Shown here: positions 25,801 to 37,672 of the stretch, in pieces
Numbering within the stretch: position 1 is the stretch's first letter
Layout: each line of letters begins with the position of its first letter
Assembly (NCBI GenBank): GCA_013399305.1
Contig: VXAI01000166.1
Span: 1,712,034 to 1,776,033 of the forward strand
Source of the DNA: Rostratula benghalensis
Taxonomy: Eukaryota; Chordata; Aves; Charadriiformes; Rostratulidae
Direction: 5' to 3'
DNA length: 64,000 nucleotides
The notes under the pieces: generated by a model
Told to the model about the DNA's origin: nothing
Seen by the model: only the letters and a program-made list of their open reading frames with translations
The model's database searches: none
Translations under genes and position numbers: made by a program

Positions 25801-28800
25801 CCAGAGAAGCCTGAAGTCCCTATGAGACATTAAGGGCCAAATGCTTGGATCTAGGCTTAAATATTTGGGCTTCCTGTTGGAGTTCAGGCTCGGGCTTAGA
25901 GACAGGGACAAGCTGAACAGAGAGGTAGAAAGATAACTTTTCATTGCTTTCTGTGGATGTGGTCATAACGAGCTATCTGGGTAGAAAGCACCGAGTAATT
26001 AACTTACACTAAAGACAGTTGGTTAATTATATATCTAGAGAAACCCAGAATTTTATTTTTCTCAAGAGAATGTTTTCTTCCTACTCTTGTGCTTTACGTT
26101 TGGTTGTGCTTTTATCAAAAAACCAGAAAGGCACAATTTATCCAGCCTAGTCTGTGCCAGCTACCTCTGCTTTATGACTTTCCTGTGTTAATTTCTTGTC
26201 TGTGAACTGCTGACTCTTTGAAGTAAAACATTGGGCTAGATCTGGTTTGGAGCAGATGAGAATGCAGGGCCACTGACAAAGGACATCCATCACAGGCATC
26301 GCTGCAGAAGATGTCTGCAGTTTCTCCTCCTCTGGTGTGAGTGAACTGCAACATCCAGCTCTACATGCACACTACAATATCCCAACCAGGCACCTTCATC
26401 CCAGACTGGGGTACCATGCTGAGCCACAGTTTTCCTTAGGTACATTCTGAGCACATACCGATTCCTTACTTTTAATTGACATTTTTCCTCCAGAATGGCA
26501 GAATCTAAGCCACCAACTTTATGCCTGTAATTTATTTGACTTCAATCTGCACAGTGCCCCAAATAGCCTAAGGCTGATTCAGATCCTGAACCCTGACAGA
26601 TAGTTTTTACTTCTTCCGAATCTCAGTAAAGCTGTGTTTATGTGTAACTGCTTATAGGACTGTATATGAAGTTGACTTGGCCAGGTTAGTTGGAGCTCAC
26701 CTCTCAGAAATACAATGTGCAAATGACATGGTGTAAGTTGCCACTGATCAGAGTGGATTTGTTTGAATCTGCCCAAGAAGGAAGATGTAAAACCACTTTT
26801 CTACCTAGATGCATGTTCTGTCCTGTAGGGTATGGGTAAAGGGAACCTGCATTTCATGGACTTTTATTGGCCTTAACAATTATTCAGTAATTAACTGAAA
26901 GGTTGGAAATTATCCTTCTGCATCTTCTGCTTTGATGTAATCTGAAAGGCCCATTCATCACTCAATTACAGGTGGTAGCTGGTGGTATTTTGATACTACC
27001 GTGTGCAACAGGGAGAACTCCTGGAGGAACGGAGCTGCAGCTCTTTTCCCCTTTACATCTCTCGTTTCCTCTGATTCTGCTAATTTTGCAATTTGATTTT
27101 TTTTTTGAAGTGACTTGAAAATCCTTGCCTACCATCTAGCACTAGTTGATGATGCTTCTCACATGTCAGAAATTGCTACTGACATTTCAATTTTGCTTTA
27201 TTTTTCCCCTTTCCTTGACAGTATTATAGGGAACATTTATATTTGAATAAAAAGCAAATAATGCATGTCAGAGTACGCATCAGGGAATGTCAAATTGGTT
27301 TTTTCCAATTACAACTCTATTTCAAATAGGGTAATGCAATTAAAGGATAATTACTAGAAGTGAAAAGCCAAGGTTATGATCAGAAATGGTTACCCTTTCA
27401 CTTCGAAGTCCTGTCTTACTAAATAAAACATTCCCGTAGGGAAAGTTACTCTGCCTATCTGCAGGTATCCAGAAGAAACCAAATGTCTGGCACTATTAGT
27501 AGAGTGGCTTTTTGTGTATAAACTACCATATTATGAAAAGAGAACAAATATATGTGGCTTTATCACTGATTAATAATGACATAAATTCACTTCAAGGTGG
27601 ACTATTAATGATATATTATTAGTGTTTTATAGGCAATATCATAACATGCTTTTAAATACACACATTAAACTCCTATTATTTCCTTAATTCTGAGCTGTAA
27701 CATTTATTTGATAAACTACCAGCAACAAAATACAGAAGAAAAAAAATATTACATAGTTGTCAATGCTTTGTTGGGTGGTTATTGAGGATGCTTAGCACAG
27801 TGCTCCAGGGTAGCCCCAACAAGGGCCAGGGGAGTTTGTCTCCCCAAGAGAAGAGATTCAGTGTGGCAGGTGAGCTGCAAAATGGAGCCTTCAGCCCACC
27901 AGTGAGGTGAAAAGCAGCCTCCTGCTGCAATAGACAGGTCCAGCTCTCCACTGCAGCCCTGTGGCAACACAAACCAAGTTACACCAGTGGCATGGCTCTG
28001 GGTTTTCATTCCTGTGACATGGACTAAAACTGAGCTAAACAAATACATTTGTACTGCATCTCTTTAGCTGCCTGCAAGATAATGTTCACTGTCCTTTCAG
28101 ATGGCAAATTTACATGCTTCACCTGAAGTCCTGCCAGAGGGGACCTCCTGCCTCCCTGTGTCCTCCTGTGCCCAAGTACAGCAGAGCTGTGCCATTGGGA
28201 CTAAGAGAAGGGTTTCCCTGTGGAGGGAGTTTCCCTCTGTAGTTTGGCTCTGTCACACAAGCAGTGTTGTGGTGAGCCAGAATTTTCCTCTTTCAGAGCT
28301 GCTTTTGCCTCTGTGGGGAGAAATACAGTGTTACTGTATCCCAGTGCATCTCAGGGTCCTTTCGATGGGAGGCCAGCGACAGAAGAAATCAAGCTGTGTG
28401 AACTACAAGGAGCTAAAGATGATTTCCTCATGACATGAACATACACCATTAACTAGCATGAAACATCAATTAGCATTGCCCTTTGTCAGCCCCTGTGTCA
28501 CTGCCGATACCCTGGGGAACGGGGCTTTTTTTTCAGTTGTGCTCAGAGGTGGCTAAAGGGGGGGCCAAAGCCAGTTGATAACTATGGGAGAGGTAGTTAT
28601 AAAGGTGAGTGTGTTTCAAACTTTATGCAGATAGAGTCATGGACTTCCACCCTTTAAAAGTCTGAAGGTGGTTGAAAAAACTGCCTCCTTGCAGGAGCCT
28701 GGCTCCAGGAGCTGGCTGGTGTAAGGCTCAAGTGTCACAAACCATTAGTAAGGTTTTGCCAATCTGTTTTATTTAAGTGCGTGAAATAAAACAGCAATCC

Positions 28801-29734
28801 TTTATTATTAGCTGCTTTATTTGACTGGTAATAGTGCCTAAAAGGGGCCGGGACTCCAATTTGCTTCACTTTGAATTTGCTGTGAGAGCATATATTCTCA
28901 TTTTCTACAAGAGTGTCAGTGGGACAGTGACTGAGTCTTGATCCCATTTTATCTGTCTTCAACTCTTTTATGGAGATGGCTGACAGGCAATGCAAACTAC
29001 ATGTAAACTGCATAATACGAGCAAGTCTTATTTTAGTAAATATTCAAAATTAGTGACAACTAATGAAAAATGCAAGGTTTGTAACTAAACATGCTAGCTT
29101 TCCTTTGCTGTGCTCCACAAACTCATGGTATCTTCTCAGGTATCAGCTGCTGAGACCCTTGAGGGGTTTTTAACAACCATCAACCTTTTTGTCACAGAGA
29201 ATGACTTCAGTGGCTACATGGACTCTGGACAAAAAGAGAGAAAACCAGCAAAGTCACTGCTCTTGTGGAAGCTGGAACTTTTCAAGGGAAGGAGTTTAAG
29301 AGAGGGCTGGCTGGAGGTGAAGGTCTGGGGAGAGAGAGGGTGCTCAGCCAGGTACAGCTGTTAATCCTCCTCTTTTCGTCTAGTGACAAACCAGCAGGTG
29401 AAGCTGAACACAGAGAAATTGTTTCCTAATGTTGACATGTAAAACAAGCCTATAATAAAAATAAAAAGTAAAAATAGTATTTGTTTATAAATATGTATGT
29501 TTATTAAATAATAATTTTATTGCTAATTCACCTTCCAGGACATTTATTCTGCCTGCATCTCACTGTACCTGAGGCAGACAAAACCACTCCTCCATGTACA
29601 AACTAGGTGAATGGGGCAGAAAAGCACACTGGGAAATAATGATCCCTACAGAGCAAACAAACAGCAGACGAACAGCTGAGCTAAAGCATTTCTCTTGTTC
29701 CCTCGAGATATGTCCTTATCTCAATAATTGGAAG

Positions 29735-29756
29735 AATAATAAATAAATAAATAAAA
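29735..29756. repeat. (AATA)n microsatellite
   Basis: Around five AATA units in AT-rich DNA; a simple repeat. Confidence 0.85.
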
Positions 29757-32700
29757 TGTCTTACTTAGCAGTGGTGGTGTTGTTGGAGTCCTTTGTCTGT
29801 AGCATAGTCAGGATAAACTTTTGGATTGATCTGGAGTCCACAGGCCTATTCTCTATTAAAGTGTATTAATGCCAAGTTCTGTGCAATTAGTGAAAAGTCA
29901 ATTCCCATTACTAGTTAACAATATTGAGTATCTGCTTTCTTTAATAAAAAGCTATGTCCAGCATGAAGACTATAAATCGATAAGCAGCCACTTTCTAAAC
30001 CTATTCTGTCTCCTCCAAAAATGCAGCGAGTGTGCTGCTGTTCAGAAGGCAGAAGGGATTTAGGAGGCAATCCCTGCCCTCAGAGAGCTATGTGTCTGCT
30101 GGGGATGCTGTCTTCACACAGCTCTCACCACAGCAGCGTGGTTCCTGCTGTGACTCAGTGCTGCTTTGGAAGAGCCCTTGCTCATTTCCAAGAACTGCAC
30201 ACACGCAAACCAGTGTTACAATCCTCATGTTCATTTAGCAGCATCAGGTTGGCAGAAATCCTCCATGGAACAAAGTCTTCTTGCCTAGCTGAATCACATT
30301 TATGCTTTATGATCCAATAGCTGCTGGAAGTGCTCAGCTGAATGTGGAGCAGACCTTGGAAGTATCTAATAGCTCCTACCAGTGGTGGCCAGGGTAGCTG
30401 GTGTCTACTGTGGACAAGCCCTATTGACAGGGCAACGAAGTCAGGCTTCAGTCATATTTCACTCTTATAAAGAACCAAATATTTATTCTGTCATGTGGTG
30501 ACTTTAGTCCAGTAAAAGCCCAGTAAAAAAAGTAAAACTACCGAACAGAAAATTGATTCTGTTTTACCTCAAACCAGGACACATATGCACTGTGTTAATT
30601 CTAAAAGTAATAGCTACTTTGTGGTAGAACTCCTATTGTAGGGAGTGCTTATGCTTATGCTCAACCAGCTGCCCAGGTGGCATGCATATTTAATCCTCAC
30701 GGTGTCTAACAGAGCGGTCTACAGGTTTCATAATCAATTTGATCACCTTCAGTGAAACACTGTGGCAGACAGCTGAAAGTTATGCTATCATTATAGAGGA
30801 GCAGCAGAGAGAAACCTCTCCTAAGCATGCTTTAGTAATGCTGTTACCTATGACAGCCTTTTTTGTCTTTGTGTATTTATTTCTGTTCTTATTTGAAGGT
30901 ACAGATACTCAGGCCAGTAATCAAGAGCCACCTGGGTGGCTTACCTCACAGGAACCATGCAGGCCACAGAGGCTCATATAATAACTTACAGTGTTCACAC
31001 CAGAGGATGAAGCCTGATCACATTTGGTCTTCTGCTTGCTTACTATGTGGTAAGGACTTAAGGCTGGTAGGACAGTCATTCTGGTTGCAATAGAAGAAAT
31101 TGCATCCTACCATGATGGCAGAGATTTCTGCATGGGAAGAACACCTTAATGCTTAACTGAAAATCAGAGAGGAAGATGTGGCAAAGGTCTCTTTGGTGCC
31201 TCTTAAGCTTCCGTGTTCAGGTTTCATGTGTTGTTAGCCCCCAGTAAATGAGGAATGTGATTAGGAATTAACAATACAAGTAACTACAAGGGAATGAGAA
31301 AAACTTGTCCTGGGTAAGAAAAATGAAAACACAATAGGGAAGAGTGAAAGAAGACGCATTGTTCTGCTCCTGATACCTGAGGTTCCTTTTGTTTAGTACC
31401 GGTTTCCACTTGTGGCCTGCAAAAACCCAAAGACTGCTTCTAGGAAATGAATAAAAGCTGGCTAAAAGACAGTTGCTGTTGGTAGCCTTTCACTTGTTAA
31501 TGACACCTGCAGAACCAGAGGGAAGGAGGAGAACTGGGTAGCAGAAGTTAAAGACTGCTAAAGGAGAAAAATGTATTTTCTTTCTTTAGAGAGAAGCAAG
31601 GAAATAAAGCTGCTTTGCTTGTTTTAATGACCATTTATTAAACATCTGAGAGTTGAGTTGTTAGTCAGAACTTAGATGCGAGTCAGACATAGACAAGACT
31701 ATTTGTAGAAATGTGAGTTTTATAGACACATTGACAGTACTTTTTCTGAGAAGTATTGAATTTTGATTTAGCTCAGGAAATTATATTATATGATTTGATT
31801 ACAATTGTGACTGACACTTTGTTACAAATAGTGAGAAGTGAAAATGGAAGCAAAATGCAAGCTATTTGGTAGGTAAACATTTTCTTTTAAATTGTTGACT
31901 GAATCTGAATAATGAATAAATAGGAGGAAATTGCAATCTGCTTGTGAAAGTTCCAGAAAAAGAAAAAGGAGCTAAGCTCATAAGGTAAATTATTAATGTT
32001 GGTATATTCGCTTTGCTCCAGTTATTTGTAACATAGGAAATGTGATTTGCGTGTGTATGTCATTTTTAATATTAACTCAGTTGCCAGCTCAGATCTAAAA
32101 TAATGAGACAAAGCCAAGTCTTTCATTTCCAGAGAAGAATTTTTAATGCAAGTGAAATCAATATGGCAAAAGAAAGGCCCAATATGGCCCAAAGAAAGAC
32201 TTAAAACGAGTGTAGCTGTAATGCCTGAGGACAAGAGGCTTTAGATTCTATTTTCTTCACCTGTGGTGTGACAGATGCCCACACACACGCTAAGGTTGGT
32301 CACTAAGAGGAAAAAGATGCATGTTTTCACCTTCGTGTTCAAATGCACACTGTGATCTTATCTGCAGCCTGTTTGGTCAGCAGCAACTACAACAGTATAA
32401 ACAAGAGTGAAAAACCAGCTGCGTACAGCTGCCAGAGCCTGAGTCAGAGTCAAGAGCTAGCGGGTAAGAGTTAACATCTTTGATGGGATGTTGCTGGGGG
32501 AGCTTGCATTTCAACATGAAGCAAGCTCTCTTCTTTCCATTTACAACTCTTACTTATTTTTCTTATACACAAATTTCCAGTCCCTTTTTTTACACTATCT
32601 ATAAATATCTTCAATTACATAATAAGCACAGGAATAACATTCTATTAAAGGGAATCATAAAGTACAGCTATATTTTTAGATTTGAGCTTTTTGTTAATTT

Positions 32701-34700
32701 GGTTTCCATGTTTCCCAGAAACACTGTGATTTTAATATTTGCAGCTGCTAACTGTGGGACAGCTCTGGGCTCTGAAGCCTTATACCCCAGCATACATACA
32801 GATCCACCATTGCTTTTCAGGCTTTGCTTTGCCAATGCTTCTCAGTCTGAGAAGGACCATCTCCGGGAATGAGAAGATTGTCAGGACCTTCAAGGACCCA
32901 TCAAAATCCAGGCTGAGGCAAAGCCGCTTTACATGTTGTTAAAGAATCAAAGGGAAAATTTATCCTATTTACCGTCTATGGTTTAATATCACTGTGTGTG
33001 ATGAGACATGCTAGTGATGCCCATGAAACCAACCAAAACAAAAGAGCAGGTAACCTCCACCCGTGCCTTTGCCTACCAATTGATGAATGCTGAGAGCAAG
33101 GTCCTTCATCACAGACTCCACTGAGGTCCTACTTACAATGCTATTTGTGCAAGCAACACGGCTGTGAGCTCACATGCTGACTTTGGGGAGGCCACCAAAA
33201 CACCATCCAAATAACATCCAAAATAACACTACTTGATGTATTGATGCTTCAGTGGGGCTCAAAGGTGTCCCAGCTCAATTGCATGAGTCACATGAAACCC
33301 CCATGCTCCTTGTGCTAAGGAACCTGGTACCAGCAGGCGAGCCAAGGTGCATTGAGGCTTCCTAATGCTGAGCTGTGAAATACCAATAGTCTGTAAAGTC
33401 TTAAAGGCCATAGCAGTAGAGACAAGGAGAGGACCTAAATTATGTTTCGATACCTAGAATAGGTCCTGTTGGTGTTTCCATGTAAATTATCATTGAAATT
33501 GCCTTGGGGATCAAAGGGAAATGGCAAGCTGAGGCCCATCTAGATTTGAGGCTGCTTAAAACAAGGAGAGAACCCCTTGTTTTATAGGGAAGGCAGAACA
33601 ACATCTGAAGGACATTGACTAGAAAGCTGGGGAGATCCTTCAAGAGAGCAGAGCTCTTCTCAGGAATCCCCCTGCTTTCTGGTACTGCCGCAGCCCCCTC
33701 TCTCTGGTCTTTGCTGAGTTGCGCCTGCTGCATTTTTACCAGAAGGGGAAGACTGAACTGGAGAGCTGGCTCAACCCCACAGGCTGGCTGAGCACCCAAT
33801 GCCCCTGTTGAACAACATCCAGGTGAATAGGAAGGGTCACTGTTCTTTCAGCACTTCTGTGCTCAGCCCACTGAAAGAGGACTTGAGCCTCAGCAAGGTC
33901 AACGCCACTTACGGCCTTTTCAGAGCCCTCTGCAGCATGGCTTCACTCCAGGTGCCAATGAGCACAATGGACAAGGGAGGAAAATACAGTCACAGAAAAA
34001 TCTTGGACTTATCCATATTCACTCTGGATATGATCCTAGGCTTTTAGCTTTCAAGACATGGGACATACAAAGCATCGAGTATAGCTGTGCGTCTTGCTGT
34101 AGCTGATTATTTTAGATTTTGAACCAGGGGTCTGCAGCTCTTTCTATCATCATTTAAACCGTAATTACAAATAAACTGTAGTAGTAGGTGGTCTCTTTCT
34201 AACAAAACCTGCAAATCCATATTTTACAGGTCTGCTTCTTCTAATAGGGAAGGTAGAAAACAGTACAGTTTGCAGACTTGAGGTACTGGAAGTAATTTTT
34301 CAAAATATAAAGCTTACTGCATTAGGTATTTCTATCAGCTGCAATGCAGTTACTCCTCAACATCAGCCCCACACCCAGTGATTAGAATTTGCAGGGCTAA
34401 GCCACACTCTATTAACTGTATGGTCTTGTGCTAATAAGCAGCAAGAGAATGAAATATTACTTATCTGGTCCAAAATCTGCTCTCCCTGGGACACGTACAG
34501 CAGAAACAATAGTGGAAGTTGGCTCTTTTTTTTGCGACTTCTTCACAGCTTGTGCCAAGTCCCCTGGAATGATCATTTACAGGCTTCACTTTGTGAAAAT
34601 AATAGTGTTATCAGGCAAAATTCAGGTCTGATTTTCATAACACTGAAGGATAGTGACTCTGGTGGTGTTACATCTGGGTAAAAATGTCTCTTTATTTAAT

Positions 34701-34763
34701 TAAAGGAATGCTGGGCCAGAGGTAAAATCACTATGGAGTTTGGCCCAGCATCTTTCTCCTTTA
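34701..34763. other. 63-nt hairpin with 11-bp and 6-bp stems
   Basis: The arm ATGCTGGGCCA (34708-34718) is exactly complementary to TGGCCCAGCAT (34741-34751), across a 22-nt loop. Outside it, AAAGGA (34702-34707) pairs with TCCTTT (34757-34762) with a 5-nt one-sided bulge, and a T-A pair follows. The folded length of about 63 nt is in the size range of microRNA precursors, but the bulge and GC-rich stem are not diagnostic. No host gene covers it. Confidence 0.5.
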
Positions 34764-35692
34764 TAAGACTGGCAGGGATATAGAGCTCATATTGTTTTGG
34801 GGTGGATCCAGCTTTCAAACTCAGCTGGTATTGCTGAGTTGCCCTGCACAGAGGCCAGGAGTATGCTGGTTTCTTAAAGGCTTAGAAGTTTCCCCTCTTC
34901 TTATTTTCCACTGACTGATTCTGTATCCCCCAGAGGCTCCTTGTTAACACCACAAGCCATAGCCAAAAATTAAAATAAAATAGGAGGGGGGAAGCAGGGG
35001 GGGAAGGGAGAGGAGGGATGGGAATAACAAGACATACCTGCAGCAGTCCTTGCTGTATATTCCCTCTGTGTCCCACTGACGGTGTCATGCGGAAGGGAAA
35101 TTGTTCTATCAGTGACTATGTTAGATTCATGACCCCACCACAACCTTGAATTGGCCTTTAGTTGTCGCTGATGGGAACTGAAGAACAGCTCCTGTCGACA
35201 TGATTGCTGCTCTCCAATGAATCAGAACACGCAGGGCACAGAGCAGCACATTAAACTAGCAACAGAAATATATCACTGTACTTTTATATAGATGTATTGC
35301 TTTTGCCCAGGCATATAAATGATTGGGCTATCCACTTATTTTTTTTCCAAGGACTATAAATTAAAAATAAGCTAAGGGTTTTGAAATTATGTTCTCTCTC
35401 TTCTCCCCCTCCCCTTCTCTCTCTCTTTTTTTTTAATCTGGGTAGCTATTTTAGCTCTACAGTAAAACATTTTAAAGGTAATCTTACCACCTATGTCTAC
35501 TTGACCAGCCTTTTTCTAAAAGAAATCTACTACTGCAGTTCTGGCTCAGGTAATTTAACACTTCAGTGTGATCAAACTAGCTGTGTGTATCCCTGTGCTT
35601 CTGCTGCTAATGCACGCTTATAAGGCTGCACTTTTTAATTTAGTAAGACATTTACCTGAAATAGCAAAATTATGCATGTCGTGTGTGTGTTT

Positions 35693-35709
35693 CCCCCCCC
35701 CGCCCCCCC
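35693..35709. repeat. poly-C tract
   Basis: C9 G C7 directly after a short GT run. G-rich on the minus strand; possibly unstable in length. Confidence 0.9.
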
Positions 35710-37323
35710 AACAAATATTTCATAAAATAAGATTATTTCACTATACATTAACCAAAGGTCACTTTGGCTTGAAAGTTAGTTTGGTGTACAGTTGTGTAAT
35801 TTAATGTAGTGCCTCAAAAATGGAAATGTTCCGCCATTAAACTGCATTTAATTTTTGCACCTTTCTCTGCTCACTGATTGAATCATCTTCTTAAATCACC
35901 CATTTAATTCAGGGGTGATATCACCAAACTTGCAGAGATTGGGGTATGTTTTGCACATTGCACATTTCCAGCTCTTTGCAAACAATTTATCGCTTACAAG
36001 CTTTGCAGACAGATATGGAAGGAATAAGCAAGCCGCTTCCCTTGCGTTCTTCCTCCACTTTATGTTTCCCTGGAATTAACTGCAGAACAAGAAATTATCC
36101 AGGAGTTCCATTCCTTTACAGTATGAGGCCAAGGCAGGTGGGTACCACAGTCTTGTTCCATTGGAAAGCCAGCAGCCCTGCAACTGAGTTTTGCAAACCC
36201 TTGCAAATGGGAGCAGCCCTCAGTCATGCAAGTGGAAAAACTGACTGTCACAAGGCACACTTTTCCTACCAAAATTTGTGGGATTATGCCTGCCAGATCG
36301 CATTCTGTTGTTGGGGTTGTTTTTTTTTTAATGCGTTATAACAGGATCTTTACTTTCTAAGCTTTACTTTTCTTGGACTAGCTGCTAAAGAAGTTTGGTA
36401 TTAACCACGTGTCTGTGTGTCAGATGAAATTAATTTGCTGTCCACCAACATGTGACATGATCAAAGAAAATAAATCAGCTGGTTACAGCTCTTTCTCCTC
36501 AACAGTCATAAACACCATAATAGAAATCCTTATGCATTCCCTCACCAAGCTTTGATGATTAAATCTCTACTGTATACTACTTACTACCAAAACTAGTAAG
36601 ATATAAATAAAAACCTGGCTACGTTATTATTTTTTAAAAAGATCAGTAATTTCCATATTTAATGATAATAGGGACATTTAACATTTTGAAGCTTTTAGCC
36701 AAACACTATCCAGGATAGCAATGTTTCACCATACCATGGTCTTGACAATATTTAAAAATTAAGTCTTTTTGGTCTTCTGAGCAGCAAGCGTAATATCAAG
36801 AAATACAGGTTTAGAGGTTGGTTAGTGTGGGGAAGATGGGAAGGTGCAAAAGAATCCCTAACCACTAACAGCCCAGGAGGTAACAAGACCTCCGTCCTTC
36901 TGTTCTGTTGTCACCTGGCCACTGTGCTGTAATTCCTTAGGTGTTTAAGCATCTCCCAATAAATCTTTCTAAATGCCATTGGCATAGCCAGAGTTTGCTG
37001 AAATCTTCAAGACTGCTGTGCGCTTCAGTACCTAGCTTGTGCTGAAATCCTGTTAAGGCCCACAATTAACCCAGGGATTAGTGACTAACAGGTGGAGGGG
37101 AGCAGGTCCTCTTCATAGTCTTTAATCAAGGAAGAGAAGTGCAGTTGTAGGAGAAAGGATTTATAGCAATCCTCTACATGGAGACAAATGCTTCGCTGGC
37201 TTTGAAGGAAACCACAGAGATGAGGATTCAGCCGTTCTTTGCTGGCCATTTCAGGCAGCTCTGGGCAGCTCTCCATGGAGTAAGGTAACAGGTGCTAATA
37301 ACCTATTCTCCAGATTATTTTGT

Positions 37324-37350
37324 AATAAATAAACAAATAAATAAATAAAT
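37324..37350. repeat. (AAAT)n microsatellite
   Basis: About six AAAT units with one AAAC variant; a simple repeat followed by a short poly-A. Confidence 0.85.
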
Positions 37351-37608
37351 CATTCTTTTTCGAGAAAAAAAAAGATACTTGCTTTGTGACTGAAGGACTG
37401 CCCCAAAGTATCTGGTTCTCTCACTGCTACAGCTGCAATTTGCCATGTGGCCTTAGGAAAGTCAAGTAGCTGGTACTTCTCTGCTGAGCTGGGGAATTAG
37501 GAATTCTGGGGCTTTTTTTTTTTTTTTCTGTTTTACAAACTGCTGTAAGTCTTGACTCTGTAACAGCTTTAACGTACGGTAGTTGTTTACAAATAAGCTT
37601 TTGAGCAT

Positions 37609-37672
37609 GATTGGTGCTAAATTGTAGACCTAATGAAGTTGATTGGTGCTAAATTCTAGACCTAATGAAGTT
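37609..37672. repeat. 32-bp tandem duplication
   Basis: The unit starting GATTGGTGCTAAATT and ending CCTAATGAAGTT is present at 37609-37640 and, with a single G/C difference, at 37641-37672. The near identity suggests a recent duplication. Confidence 0.92.

Noticed and set aside
30330..30440. Possible decayed transposon near 30.35 kb
   Set aside because: Only a loose resemblance to CR1 wording; no terminal motif or ordered segments.
33440..34047. Adjacent minus (119 codons) and plus (82 codons) frames around 33.4-34.0 kb
   Set aside because: No known family, no splice pair, and opposite strands meeting at a short overlap; most likely chance frames.
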